Shown: one piece after another, positions 9,615 through 23,470 of the stretch
Position numbering within the stretch: the first letter of the stretch is position 1
How the letters are laid out: each line of letters starts with the position of its first letter
Origin: Catenaria anguillulae PL171
Lineage: Eukaryota; Blastocladiomycota; Blastocladiomycetes; Blastocladiales; Catenariaceae
NCBI GenBank assembly: GCA_002102555.1
Contig: MCFL01000047.1
Coordinates: 122,242-186,241, forward strand
DNA length: 64,000 bases
Reading direction: 5' to 3'
Notes under the pieces: model-generated
What the model saw: the letters and a program-made list of their open reading frames with translations, nothing else
What the model was told of the DNA's origin: nothing
The model's database searches: none
Made by a program: the position numbers and the translations under genes

Positions 9615-12600
9615 ATGATCGCCGGCTCCGACTTGGCAAGCGACATCCGTTTGGCCAAAGGCGCCACACCGGCTGCACGACCTCGAACGAAAAAGTTGCG
9701 GATCGCGTCCGCAGCGGCCGCTGCCATGAATGCGTCGTCGTCGGCATACCGTTCCGCTCCGAGTCAGTATCAACACAATGCCCGCGGCGGCAGCGGACGT
9801 GGACACGGCTCAAGTACTCGAGGCGGCGGCAACGCAAGTGGTGGACGTGGTGGGCCATCGGCAACCGCAGCTGCCAGTCGAGGCGGTGGTGGGAATCGAG
9901 GAGCAAATCGTGGCGGACACTCGGTACGCAACCCCGCCGTGGAAATCTTTTGTGCAATATGTCTGACTTGTATTTCCGTTGGGACAATCCAGAACTTCAA
10001 TTTAAATCGCGGCGGGTCTCACGACAATGCAAGCAATTCCTCCTACACTCAAAAAGTGGGCCGTGGTACAAGCAACAACAACCACAACAATCGCGGGTGT
10101 CATGCCAACTCTCTCAAGTCGCAACCTTCCCGCCGTCGCGCGTGCACCAACTCCTCCTCTGACCGAGCTCGCAGCCATGGCCCCCACACAGCTGCTCCAA
10201 GCTCTACCCAACCCTCAACTGTGAATAATCCTCCATCGGGCCCACCAACCGGGCTTTCGTTGTCTGCCGCTAGTCCAACCGCGCAAGCTTCACTCCCAAG
10301 CTGGTCGACCATCCAAAGCCGATACCTTCTCGCCACGGCTGTTGCCTACCCAAAGGACGACGACGACATTGCATGGAGTCCACGGGCACCCGCCGCAAAC
10401 AAGGCATCTTCAGCGTCTCCGCCGCCCGCATCACCGCCCGCCAAGGAGTATGCCCCAGCATCGTCAAGGTCGGTATCGTCGACACAGGTGGCCGTGAATG
10501 CAGGTCTCCCGGCTAAACCACCAAAGATGCCCGACTTGCTTGTGTCTGCGACAGCAGCAGCTACAGCTACAGCAGGCGCATCGCATGTGGGAACGGCAAC
10601 TGGATCGTCATCCGCGACAGTGGGCACCAGTACGCCAAAGGCAAATCCAAGTATAAACCCCGGGCTACCCCCCAAGCCAACCTATGGTGTACTATCGAAG
10701 CCAGCAATGGCACCGCCACAAGTCCCACCCCTGACCGCAAGTCAAGTGGTGCAATATCCTGTCGAGCAGTTGCGTTCTACTGTCATGTCTCAGATTCCGA
10801 CGAGCAGTCATGAACAAGTGCCAGCAATGTGGCAACCACCAATGATCCCACGACTTGCCTCAGTCACGGCTCACCCGCCGCCCATTCCGACCGACCCCCG
10901 GTTTCGCCAACAGCACGCACCCACCCCCGTACCCCAAGTCCCAACGGATCCAAGGTTCCCTCAACCAGCTGCAGTCATGATTAGCCCGCCTTTACCGATC
11001 GACCCTCGGATCAATGGCCCGCCGCCACAACCTCAGCCTGTCACTCAACCATTCACGCCCACCTTGCTGCCACACCTCAACCCCGCCTTGTCCGCACCGT
11101 CGTCCTCACTGCATCCAGCCGCCGCACGTGCTCCCGCGCAAACTCCACTCGCCGCCCCCGCGCGCTTGCCGCAACACGCGACTCTACCCATCAACCGCGA
11201 CAGGATCGGCCACAGGTCCACGGGCAGGCACTCACCTGCGCATGGGATTCAAGAGCACGGCGACGAGCAGTATCACACACATCGAAACACGCATGTGCCC
11301 GAACCGTCGCCGCCAAGGTTGCACAAGCACGGCAAGCGCGCGTGGGCGCGATGTGCATCGCCACCGGTGTCGCCTGCGCGGGCAAGAAGCGCGACCGTGG
11401 GCGTGCGCGACAACAGCAAGCGTAGGAAAGTTACGGGCGCTGCCATTGTGCCAGCTTTGGTGCCGCGCGTCATTCAGGAGGAGGTGAGGGAGGGCGATGG
11501 CGACAACGATGCGTGGGAAGATGTGGACGACTGGGAGCATGTACCGCAGCCAGCGGCCGGTGCGGGAAACGAAGAATATGAGGATGCGATGGATGTGGAC
11601 GTGGAACAAAGCGAGTGGGAAGGTGACGACGATCCGGATGCAAGTGAGTCGGACGAGTCCGAGTCCCAAGTGGATATCATGGGCGATGGGACCGGCAACG
11701 CATTCTCGAGTGATGACGATTCGGACGATTCTGGGTCTGACTCTTCGTCATCAGACGAATTGGATGGCGACGATGACGAGATCGACGAGGTTCAGTACGG
11801 CGAGTACCAGGATGCCGAGTATTTTGCCAACGAGGAAATGTACGCCGCCAGATCGGGCGACCGGCAACTGCGGCAAGAGTATATTGCGTTACCGAGCGAG
11901 TCGTACCCCGCGCGTTTTCGCGAGATCGTTGGCCAGCAACGCACGGTGCCAAGTGGACCAGCCAATGGCCATGGCTCGGGTAACGAGAGTGTGGCTGTGG
12001 GGTCCGCGACAGGCGTTGCCACGGTCGATGACAGTGGTAGCGATGTATGCGTCGTAACAAATGGTTCGTCTGTTTCATTCGACTCTCGACGTTCATGTTC
12101 AGTTTGCGCTGATAACAAAGGACACTTTTGGAAAACCAGTCTCGGCCAACGCCAAGAAGAAGCCAAAGGTACCGGAACCGCCCAAAGAGAAAGTCTACAA
12201 GTACACGCTTGAGGAGGTGGCCGAGTACCAGCGCAAAAAGCGCCAAGAGCTCAAGCTGAAAAAGAAGGCCAAGCGCAAGGAAAAGCGCAAGGCCGAGGTT
12301 GCTGAAAAGATGCGCCGCCGCGAGGAGCGGCTCCGCCAACAAGTCGCGGCTATGCAGGCGGCCGAGGCCTTGCTCGCGGCCAACCAAGCTGCTGCTGCCG
12401 CCAAGGGCAAGAAGAGGCTCAAGCCTGTCAAGAAGGGCAAGATGGGAAAGAAGGCAAAGAAGAAGCTCAAGAGCAAGTTGACGCGATTGCGTGCGCTCGA
12501 TGCTGCTGCCGCTACGGAAAAGGCCACACCTGTGTCGGGCGCTGCAGGATCCGGATCTTTAGATGCAGATGGCGATACCGTGATGGGCGATGCGGACACT

Positions 12601-15465
12601 TGCGCGCAGGCAGCAACTTCTGCGTCTGCATGCGATTTGCAACCTGTCAAGGCGGAACCACAAGTTGTACTTGCCAACTCGGACATGCCAGTGGAGGTGA
12701 AAAAGAAGAAAAAGTGTCGTCCCAACAAGCGAGCTCGCGAGCGCAAGGCCTACAAAAGCACCATTCCTACGCTCCACGCATACATCATCGAGGACATTTT
12801 GGCAATTGCCATCAAGCTGTCCAAGCACGGCCGTACGCGCAACTACATTCGCGTGTACCCGTCCTTACCCGACAAGGTCAAAATGATGGCGCTTGGTCGT
12901 ACTCGCCTTGTTCCCCCTGTCGTTGCCACCAAACGCGGCGGCCTGTACCTCAAGAACCTCGACATGCGCGTCAAGTATCGCGATCACGAGGGCCTCGCCA
13001 AGCGCAGGAATGTCATGCTGTACTACGCGTCAAAATGCGGCAAAACCGATTCTCTCGAATGGTGGAAGAACTACTCTATTCGCAATCCTGACAAGGGAAC
13101 GCTGCATTATGACGTGAATGCCATCATGGCCGCGTGTCGATTCGGCCGCGTCAATGTTCTTGATTGGTGGCGCGAGAACGCCGACCGGTTTCCCATGTAC
13201 TACACGTATCGGGCCGCGGCCTGGGCCGCGAGGAACGGGCACATTGATGTCTTGGAATGGTGGTGGTTTTGGTCAAGGAGAATGCCGCCGCAGGACAGGC
13301 CAGAGGGGTTCAGGGTGCCGCCGAGGCAGAGACAGTTGCAGCTAGGCAGCACGGGCGAGGTGCTTCAAGTTACCCATGGTCTGGCGGGACAAGTAGGTGA
13401 CGCGCAAGCAGCTCAAGCAACAACTCCCGCTGCCGCCGCTGGGACCGACGCCAACAGTCAACAAAACGCAGACTCAGATGCAATGCAAGTTGACCAACCA
13501 GCTACCACTGCCGCCATGCAGCCATCGACTTCACCGGGTCCGGCAGCAGCCAGCAGCGCAGCAACGGCGGTACCTCAGACCGCCTCAAACGCCACGCCAA
13601 ACATGTCCGGTCCCGATTACAAGCCCTTGGATTTCAAGTATTCGGCAAAGGCAATGGACTGGGCATCCAAAGCGGGCCGTGTGGATGTGCTTGAATGGTT
13701 CTTGAACAAGTCGCGGGCACCCACGCCGGAAAATGAGCGCCTCAAGCTCAAATTTTCTCCGCGCGCCATGGGCTGGGCGTCCAAGAACGGCAATCTCGAT
13801 GTACTCGAGTGGTGGGCAAACTCGGGGCTCAAGATCAAGTACGCGACAACTGCTCTCAAATGGGCGTCAGAGTTTGGTCACATCAAAGTGTTGGACTGGT
13901 GGAAGCGCAAGATGCAAGACCCGAACTGTCCGCATATTCAGCGCCTCAAGTACACGTGGTACACGTTTATCAAGGCCGGCGGCGACAAGTACCCAGAGGT
14001 GCGCGAGTGGTGGTCGCGCAACGCGGCATTTTGGTCGTTCCCAAAGGTGACGCGCCGCAGGCAGCTCAAGTCGGCCATGAGGCGCAAGCGTCGGAAGAAG
14101 ACTCGGGCGATGCGTCGCCAGCACCGGCTGATGCGGACGAGGAAGCACCCAAAGTATTGGTTGGTCAATGGCGTGCGCATGTTGAGGTCGGTTGTCGAGG
14201 CGCAAGAACGGGCTCAAGCATTGGCTGCTCAACAATTGGCTCAGGAGCTGGCCGATGCACTTCTTCCGCCAGGCTTTATTCATGGTGTCGCGCCGAATGC
14301 CTCTTACTACGGTGCCATTCAACCGAGCAGCTGGGGAATGGCGCAGCGAATGGCCTTGCTGCTCCTTCAACGCCACTGCCGCCGCCAACGTCGTCAGCTA
14401 CGAATGCTGGAATGGGCTGGGCCAGTCCGTATCAACCCCCCATCTCCCCTGTTCTCGGCTCGCCAAATTCGCCCACCCACAGCGCAACGCCCAGCAATGA
14501 CAGTGACGAGGACGACGACGACGATGACTCGTCGCTTGGGGCATCATCGCACGGTTTCGCCGCGGGAGCTTCAACGTATAATACGTCATATTACAACCTA
14601 CACAATTCATACTCGGGCGGCTCTTGGCAGTCACCAAAACACCTTTCGGACAGAGCTCAAGGTATTCGCCAAGTTCTCATTCAAGTGTGTCCAGCCGCAA
14701 CCATTTTTCGTCGCGCGAGTGCCCCGACTGCCCAAAGCCACAATCGTACTGGTACTCGTGTAGTCCCTCCTATTATTCCACCCACAGCCCCGGCGGTTCC
14801 CCTGGCCGCAGTTTAGCGCAGGAGCCCCTTGACCATCTTGGCTACGGTCCGACTCAGCCTTCTGATTCACCCTTTGACCCACAATCTGGTGGAGCAGCCG
14901 CACCAGCCAGCTCGCCAACGCCAGACTCCACCACAAGCTCACCTAGATGCTCGGCAACGGAGCCCAAAACGCAGTCGCAAGCCGATCCACCGACTTGGGC
15001 GCATCACCCCGAATGCATCCATTTTCCCGACCGTGATCCGTTTGCTACCCGACCCTCGAACACATACTATTCACCATGCTCCCCGAGTTACACGCCTACG
15101 TCCCCTTTTTCTTCCTCGTACGTCGGATATTCACCGACATCATCCGGCTGCAATCCCACAAGCAACTATTCGAGCGCATCTCCAGGCTACAATCCCGCTG
15201 GCGGATCCCCAGGATTCAATCCTGCAGGCGGATCTCCAGGCTACAATACCACAAGCACGTGGCAGCCCATGGATGGACGGGCGGGTCACCTACGTCGCCG
15301 ATTTACGTGATGCCTCAATCTGGGAACAGCGCCAGCCAAGGCTCGGGCGAATTGGAGCAGGAAGGTGATCAAGATGCGGAGGACCCGAGCGAGGAAGAGA
15401 GTGGGGCGCTCCAAGAGAATGGTCCTGGCAACAATAAGTATTCGAATTGGGGCATGTGGCAATGA
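9615..15465 (+). CDS. Large ankyrin-like repeat protein A
   Basis: Exons are about 9615-9923, 9993-12063 and 12140 onward; the first frame is open upstream only from a GTG, so the ATG at 9615 is preferred. The product starts with an RGG/Gly-rich stretch, then about 500 residues of Pro/Ser/Ala-rich sequence, a strongly acidic Asp/Glu/Ser block (near 11480-11790), and a Lys-rich coiled coil (near 12180-12480). From about residue 1000 come tandem ~33-residue repeats of the form AMDWASKAGRVDVLEWFL, an ankyrin-like unit with a hallmark VLEWW. Then follows a basic RRKRRKKTRAMRR segment and a Ser/Pro/Tyr-rich tail. In the tail the open frame steps three times by one base in the same direction (near 14350, 14640 and 15260), so the end at 15465 is inferred from composition. 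Probably a nuclear scaffold protein; function unknown. Confidence 0.65.
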
Positions 15466-15711
15466 AGTGGAGCAAAGATTGTGGATGTATGGATTTGGAT
15501 TTCGCTGCACTGTTGGTGTCGATTCAATCATCTTTCATCGTTGATAATGTTTGTTGCGATCCTTTCGATGAACAGTGCAATAAAGATATTGTGAAGTATA
15601 ACAAACGAGCTAATGACTACAATTCAACAATTCCACAACAGTCCGCCTGCGTCACTGCTCACCTTGACCAGAAGCGTTGAAGCCACTCATCACCAAATCC
15701 ACCCAACCCGT

Positions 15712-18700
15712 TCACGTACGCCGAGTGTTGTTAGCATTCGGCTGATTCTGCATTGGACCGGTCTGCGCCAGTGCCAATTGCATAAGCATGTCGAGTTCGG
15801 CCATGGTTTGCGACGGAGAGTTCAGTGCCGGCGCCGTAGTGAACACAACCGCGGAACCCGTCTGCAACAGCGGTGGTGCTTGGAGCATGGATAGCAACGA
15901 CTGATCCATGTCAGTTGCCGGCGGCGCGGCAGGGAAACTTGTCCAATCCATCCCATTCGACGGGTCCAGAGGCGCAAATGAGCTCGCTGGTTCTTGTTGA
16001 AGTTGCGGCTGATGTTGAACACCAGCGGACCACAAAGATGCGGTATTGGGTGTGACTTGTTGAGATCCAATTCTCTCAGAAAGCGTCGGGCCCCACAGCG
16101 TTGAGGCTGAGTGGTCAGCTGCGGGCAACGTCAGGGGCTGATGGGCTGTGCCAGTCGGGGGTGCGGCTGCGGACATGGATGAAAACACAGGTGGAAGAGA
16201 CTCTAAATCAAGTGTATGGCTCGAAATAGGTGCCGTCGGCTGAGTGGCAGTTGTTGCGACCTCAGGCCATGGGTCAAATGATATTGCTGCCATGGACGAC
16301 GTAGTAGCATGGTCGTGGGAAGACAGTGCTGCCAAGAAGTCGCTCGGGGAAATGAGTTCGCCAACGTCTTGCCAATTTGAATCGTCCTCGATATGCTGAG
16401 TCGGCCAAGTTGACGTTGGAGACGTGAGATGGCTCTGAGGAAACGGCAGAGGACCAGAGGCAGAAAAACAGGTGAATGGAGGTAGCGAATGAAGGATGGG
16501 ATCAAACGCATAGGCGGTGGCGCTTGAGCCAAGGGTGGCCTGGGGCGAATGGCCCTGGGCGGCCGAACCAACCGATGAATGTGGAGCAGTCCCAGGGGTC
16601 CAAGACACCACCGGAAGCGGCGCAACGTGGCACGCCAATGTACTTGCTCGACCTGAAGCAGCGGCAGCAGCCGCTCGCCTCGCTGCAGTTTCTGCCCGTT
16701 CCTCGTCCGACTTGAGCACAACACGTCCCAATTGAAACTTGTACTTTGGATGGACCCCAGCAATAATCTGCCGGAACGACCTGCTAATTGCCCTCGTCTT
16801 CTTGCGGCGCTTGCGCCTCAACGGCGCCCTCAGCAACCGCCGGCGGTTACACTTCGGGAACGGCCACCACGTTGCGTTTTCGCTCCACCATTCCCGTGCA
16901 CCCGGCCGCCCTGTTCCCGCCTTGGCATAAGTGTAATACGTGTACTTGAGAGTCGAGATTTGCGGATACTCGGCACTTTGCCACTTGTTTTTCCACCAGT
17001 TGAGCACGTCCAGATGTACATTCTCGGTCGCCCACTTCAAGGCTGAAGTTGCGTACTTGAGCTTGAGGCCCGAATTGGCCCACCATTCGAGCACGTCAAC
17101 GTGTCCTTTGCGCGACGCCCAGCCCATGGCGCGCGGCGAGTACATGAGCTTGAGGCAGTCCTCCTTGGGCTCGACTTTGCTCTTTGCAAGCCACCAATCG
17201 AGCACGTCAATCCGCTTTTCCAAGCTTGCCCAATCCATGGCCTTGGCAGAATAGAGCATCTTGACTCGCTCAGACTTGGGCACACTCGGGCGCGAGTACC
17301 GGTAAAACCACTCGAGGACATGCAAATGCCCTTGCCGGCTCGCCTCCGCCACCGCACGATAGTTGATCTTGAGCGGAAACACGCCCTGGTTGCGCCGCCA
17401 CCACTCGAGTATGTCCACCTTGCCGAGCTTGGCCGCAACCGTGATTGCATTGGCGTCATAATGCGGCATGGACCGATTCACTTGATCCTCCAACCACCAA
17501 TCTCGCCACCAGTTGAGCGAATCTAGCTTGCCGCGCTTGGACGCAAAGTACATCATGACCTCAATCTTCTTGGTCAGGTCTGGATCTTTGCTGCGCTTAC
17601 GCATGGTCAGGTTGCGCAAAAAGGCGCCGCCACGCTTGGTTGCGTCCACGGCATCAACAAATCGAGTGCGACCTTTGGCCAAGAGCTTGGCGCGATCGGG
17701 CAAGGTGGGAACAACCGAGAGCAGGTTGCGAGTGCGCTTCTTTTTGGATTCCTTGATGGCAATCGTAATGATGAGTTCCTTGAGCTCTTCGGTCAGATCG
17801 GGCGTGATGGACTTTTGGTAAAGCCAATTCTTGCGCCGCTGGTGCTTGGGCAGTCGCTTCTTTTTTCCGCTTGACATATCAGCTGGTGCTGCTGATGGTG
17901 GAACAAACGCTTTGCCACCAGTGCTCGGGTGATGCGCAGCCGGAGTCGAGCCTGGGAACGACTTGCCCTTGCCGCCAATGCTCGGATGTGCCGCAACCTG
18001 TGTCAAGGTTGACTGAGACACCGCTGGACTAGTTGGCTCTGGATCATGCGCATCCGTGGTTGTGGTCTCAAGATCTGATTCGCCAACGGCAGCAGCCGCA
18101 GCAGCTGCCCTTGCCTGGTCCCTCGCCTGCTTGGCCCTTAATCGTGCAGCTTTGTTTCGCCGTCGACGCGCCTCGGCTTTCACAGCCAACACACTGGAGC
18201 GCGCTGCCGCCGAGGCAGCGCCAGCCGTAGGCTCGTTTCCTTGCTCTTGTACGGCATTGTCTGCATGCGCGCCTGCAAGCGCGGGATGTTCTTGTATTGG
18301 GTTTGAGAGCTGAGTCTCGGCAGCGATGGAATCGTCATTGTCTCGGCTGGCGACTTGTGCGATTTCGGCAGCAATGACAGCCATTTGCTGAGAATAGGAC
18401 AAGGGCATCGGCGGTACGGGCACATTTGCATTGGAGAGGACAGGCGAATCTAGCGATAGCTTTTTCAGCAGCGTCAGCCTGAGCAACAAGCTGGCCCCCT
18501 TTGCCACATCGGCTGGCTTCATGTTGGATGCGGAAAAGGCGTTGCGGCGGCGGATACGCGCCACCCAGGCCGCTGGCGGGACCGGCAGCGCACACAGCGA
18601 CGCCGGCTGCGCGGCCGGTGTGTCAGACCCCTCCACTTGAGTCAGCTCGGCATCCACTATACCTTTACCTTTGCGTGTCGAAGGCTTTGAAGGTGTTCCA

Positions 18701-20746
18701 TTGGCATCGGCCGCACCCGCCTTCCACTTCTTCTTTTTCGCCAGCTTGCGCGTATCCAACTCGCCCTCTTCCAGTTCCACTTTGTTCTGCGGCGATGCCG
18801 TTGGCCGTTTGCGCTTGACTTGTTTCCCTCGTGCAGCTGGCGTTGCTGCTGACAAGCCCGCAGCAATGACGCTCTGCGCACTCCCTGGCTCGGCACCAGA
18901 TACTTGCAAATTCGAATCCTTCTTGGCCCGCTTCTGCCGCAGCTCCGGCGACACCTGTTCCTGCGGCCCACGGCCGCCTGCTCCGTCCTTTGATTGTGTG
19001 ATCGTCCTTTTCTTGCTCTTTGCCAATGCCATCGGCGCCTGATCCACGTCCATAGCCGCGACTCCATCAACAGTTTTGGGCCTGTGCTGTGCCACGGGAA
19101 CGCCAACGGTCGTATTTTGCGGCAATGCCCGAGCCTCCGACAGAATGCCCGCTTGCCCCTTAGCGCGCCACGGTGGCGTCACCTTTGCCTTTCCACCCAT
19201 AAACGCATCGGAATGAACCGACAGCTTCTCAAGCACAGGCTTCGACGGCAATGACAGCGGCACGCTTGGCTTTGGCGGATTCGCGAGCAGATCGCCAAGG
19301 GCTTTTGCCCTCCGTTGAAAGGGATTTGGAAGAGGCGATGTAGGGGGTGGCATGCGACTGGATGTAGATGAAGCTGAATGGGAGGTGGGCGGTCGAGACG
19401 CTGCGATATGCGGTGGGTGAAGTACAGGTGCGGAGGCTGCGTACATGCCGAGTTTCGTCAGTTGAAGGTCCAAATAATTTGACACATGTGGGCACGTACC
19501 TGGTTCGCAGTCCATATCCATGTCATCCGACAACGGCATGGTCGCATGGATTGAGAGCCCATTGTTGTTTCGAGTGTTGAATTGCGGCGTTGTCGGATGT
19601 GTTGGCCCACCCTGCAAATAGTACGTGCTCGGGTGCGGATTGTAGCCCGAATGCACTGGCGGGTAGTAACCATAATAGTATCCCGGCGGGTGGAAATGAG
19701 CCTGGGAATGACCAGGTCCATGGTAGTGATAGTCTTGAACGCCATCATGCCAGGGCGGGGATTGTGAGTGCTTTTGCGGTTGGTCGCTCGTGCCGGTATA
19801 ATAACAGGTCCGTTGAGAATCAATGAAGTGGACAGAATGCAGTACTGGTGTGCTCGATGGCACGAGATTTGTGGAGCGCTGAAGATGATGGCCTTGGGCG
19901 TCCGCTAAGCGATACGTGTACCGAGTCTGCGCTTCCAGGCGAGCGGTGGCTGGCGCTACGACGGGGGCCCGGACAAGTGACGCCGTTGCGTCAGTTGGTC
20001 CAGAACGCTGCGCAGGTCGAGTTGCCGCTGCTATTGATCGTGGGATAGTTGGTAGTGATGTGAATGGCGGCGGGGGCGGGACGAGATCCTGAGGCAAGTA
20101 CAGGTGCGACATGTACGAACAAGGTCCGAGCACTTTTCCGCGATTGACCCAGTTGCGAGTGCGGGACACATTCTGTGATGTTGTCGGATTGAGGACAATT
20201 TGGATCACAGGACGAGGCGGCCGTCGGGTCGTTGTGGTTGCCAAAACGGCGCTCATCTGACAATGCACACACACGTCAGTGAAACATTTTCTCGGAAAAG
20301 CCGATGCCTCAAATTGAACAACATACCTCTGCTAGGTCTTCTGCTGCAGTCAGCGGATACCGATGCAGGTTCAAGGTCTCATTGGCCGGCAGCATTGGCA
20401 GCCGCTCAGGCGATGGTACAAGCTCGCCATCTTCCAGTTCCGCCAATGAGCGACTCCTCAACTTGGCAGCAATCACATTACGAACGGTGGGCGGAACCAA
20501 ATCGCACGCAAACGCACGCTTGACTGTGCCCAGTAGCCTATCATGTGGTCCAGGGTCATCGGATTCGTCGGCTAGCTCAGATTGAATTTCTGGGTCTGCA
20601 TCACGCATTTGCGCGTCTTGACTTTGTTGCCTTTCCTCGTCTTGTTGTTTGACGGCCGCCGATGACGCGTCTTGGGCTGGGTCGCCGGGATCATGGCGCT
20701 TTCCACAGGCGGCCGACGACGTGGCGTCATTGTCGAGGTCCAACAT
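15712..20746 (-). CDS. Large ankyrin-like repeat protein B, paralog of A
   Basis: Exon 1 is 20746-20327 and exon 2 is 20256-15712, joined in phase 0 across a 70-bp intron (GTATGT...GTCAG), giving about 1650 residues. A further in-frame intron (roughly 19497-19439, GTACGT...CGCAG with a CTGAC branch-like site) is possible. The middle holds the same module as protein A: a basic block, ESKKKRTRNLL, TKRGGAFLRNL, then tandem ankyrin-like units such as AMGWASRKGHVDVLEWW and a closing RRKRRKKTRAISR basic patch. N- and C-terminal parts are Pro/Ser/Gln-rich and little conserved with A. The two genes end 247 bp apart, tail to tail, so they are probably an inverted duplication. In contrast to A, this copy has a long intact frame. 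Function unknown. Confidence 0.75.
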
Positions 20747-21319
20747 AGAATCCCATACGTTGCGACTGATGCCTTGGCAGGCTGCTGTTGGGATTGCTTT
20801 GGCTTGGTCGCGGCAGAGTTGTTGAGGTGAGAATTCATGACTGCAATGGGTTTGGCAATGATTTGATTTGAACGAGTTATGTTAACGGCTATGTGACGCG
20901 CAGCCCGACAGGGAAAAAGACGTCGGTCCGGCACCGGCGTCAAGAAAGTCTGTTGGGAATGACCAGCAACTCCAGCTGATATCGTGCTTATGATTTCATG
21001 GAATGCTCAAGGTCTCATAAGAAGCGGGTGATGCATCTCGGATGGCCGCATGGGTTGTCAAACACTCGAATTGCGCTCATGTACAACTGAATCTCGACAC
21101 CTTCTTGCTTCCCATTCACATCTATCGACTGTCAGATTTCCTCTTGTCCCGGTCCAAATGCGGGTCGGGTGTGGCAAGGTGCTTCACGGACTTTTCACGT
21201 GCAGAAAAGGTTACATTGGGGAGCTTGTATTTGTCAAAGCAATGAGAACGAGAGGGGCATCGGGTGGTCAAGGAGGGCAGCAAAACAGAAAGCGGGTAAT
21301 GGACGAGCCATATGTAGTC

Positions 21320-21738
21320 CCAGCCATGACTCTGCCAGACTCTCCATGTCCGCAATTGTCGCGGCTTACGTCACAAATAAATGTGATATCGGCTGGGAAA
21401 ACCAATCGGGCTGACCATACTCGATTGGAAAGCAACAACCCCAATCGAACATGTCGGTAGTACATGTCAAGATGTCACAGATGGCGGGACGCTGCCACGT
21501 TCGTTCAACAAGAAGGAAAGAAAAAAGTTGAAAAAAAAACAGCAGACGAGCAGTCGCTATACCAGGTCAGGAAGCACGAGGTGAAGATTCCAAGGTCAGA
21601 AAGCACAAGCGAGCGGTGGAAGATGAATGCCAATGGATTGCGAGCGGCGATAAGGAAAGTGGGCGCTGCCAATCTGCCAAACAACGCTGATCCAGCCATG
21701 AATCTACCAGACCCTTCATGTCTGCGGGTTATCGCGGC
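21320..21738 (+). repeat. Diverged direct repeat, two ~47-bp copies
   Basis: Copies at 21320-21366 and 21692-21738 share CCAGCCATGA, a CCAGAC core, CATGTC and TCGCGGC in the same order, with roughly a quarter of positions differing. They are about 370 bp apart. They could be remnants of an old tandem duplication or of a dispersed repeat. Confidence 0.5.
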
Positions 21739-22175
21739 CGAATATCCCCCGCGAGGGCGATATTCAGCGGGGACCATCCGAGACTGTCAACCACAAACCA
21801 GAGTCCTAAAGACCCCCATGTCATAAAAGTGTACATTGCCGTCGAGCCAACGAATCGGTATTCGACGGAACCGCCGTGATTGGAGAGCGACAACCCAGCC
21901 TCGAGAGACCGAGATGTGTAGATGACGGAACAGCGTCAAGCTTGGCAGCATGAGGAAAGAGAGCAGGGAAAGACACGGTGGGAAAGGAGAAGTTGGCGAT
22001 AAGGGCAGCAAAAACAATGGACATGGGCAAATTCGATAGGAATGCATTGAGTGCACCTGCTAAAAGATGATGGTCTGGACTCAAAAAAGAGAGTCGATTG
22101 TTATCGGCTTCGATAGTTGTTGCGATGGCAGTTTCGTATGTTATTCACACATTAAGGCGGGACATGGTTCGACTT

Positions 22176-22285
22176 GCGGACCGCTCGCGGTCCGCTTAGT
22201 CGCGCTCACCCCGCATTTTTTGGCTGGCCACTGGCCGTGTTTTGCTCACCCCGCGATTTTTCGTCGTCTCGCTTAGTCCCGCTTT
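22176..22285. repeat. Palindrome followed by short repeated GC-rich units
   Basis: GCGGACCGC at 22176-22184 and its exact reverse complement at 22187-22195 leave only a 2-base spacer. Directly after it, GCTCACCCCGC occurs at 22204-22214 and 22244-22254, each followed by a run of T, and CGCTTAGTC occurs twice (about 22193 and 22269). The pattern is locally repetitive and not coding. Confidence 0.7.
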
Positions 22286-23379
22286 CCCACCACGCTATTT
22301 ACATATCTGTTCTTTACCTCCTGTACCATGTATTAAATCCGACCTGCCACCACACCATAAAAACAATATTGATCTATCACCGGTCTGAGTTTCCTTCGCA
22401 TTTTCTCTCGACCGACTCCTCAATCGGCTCGTATTCCATGAATGGCCGTCACAATCTTTGTTTGAGTTGTCATGGGGAGCTTGACAGCCACTCGGCGAGC
22501 GGCAGTTTGACAGCCACTTTGGTCTGCGTGTGAAGCTGCGAGCGAAAACGGGCCTGAGCCATGGTGACGGGCATTGACCTGATCCAATTGGCAAGTTGGC
22601 GCTTTGGCGGCTCAGCGATGGCTGCACGAATCATCATACAAGAGGCAAGAGAAGTGGTGTGTCTGCTATTGTTGGGCTGTAAAATGATGATATGGGCAGG
22701 GGCATTACATCCTATTGGCGCTGGTCAGCACGATTTGCGGGTTGTCAGCGCCGCTGACTTTGTTGCCACGTGTTGGCCCTTGCCGCGGGCAATGGGGACG
22801 GACGGGCGATTGACCGCCGCGGGCTCATTATCATTATCACCCAGGGTCGTTGGGAATCGTTTCGGGACGGGCGCAAATTCAGCGCTGACAGTCTCTGGGG
22901 CCGTTGAGAGTAGCATTCGAACGCAACAGGGACGTGAGTGTTCCCAGGGCAATTGGACGTAGCTGCATATGTCTACGCGGTTGCATGATTCATGTCACCA
23001 TTGAGGCTGCTTACGATGACGCCACCTATGGCTGTGCTCCATAACATTCTTTCATCCGAGTGACTGTCGACTCAGCCTCAAGCAAAGCTCATCGAGTCCT
23101 CAGTCCTGCTGTGTGTGCACGAGAGAATTCGATGGGAATGCCGACGTGCCACAACAGCCCCATTCCTTACTCACGATTGGTAGCGCTTCTCACCCATCCC
23201 CTCACCCAGAGATTGAGAATCGAGCTTTGACACCCAGCGGGTGTCAATCAATGAGTGTTTCGCGACTCTCCTTACCAAAATGGCGGTTCACGTAAGTGGC
23301 CGGGCACACCTAGTTTCTCTGACTGGGTGATGAGGTTGTCACTGTGCATACATTGCAGCGGGTGGAGTGACGCCGTGCA

Positions 23380-23470
23380 TTTTTTTTTTTTTTTTCATGG
23401 GAGGTAAGCAGGTACACGTCACAGCCGCAGCCGCCTAGGAACAGAAAAAAAAAAAAAAAAAAAAAAAAAA
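23380..23470. repeat. Poly-T (16) and poly-A (26) tracts
   Basis: A 16-base T run at 23380-23395 and a 26-base A run at 23445-23470 flank a 49-bp spacer. No retroelement body or target-site duplication was recognised beside either tract. Confidence 0.85.
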
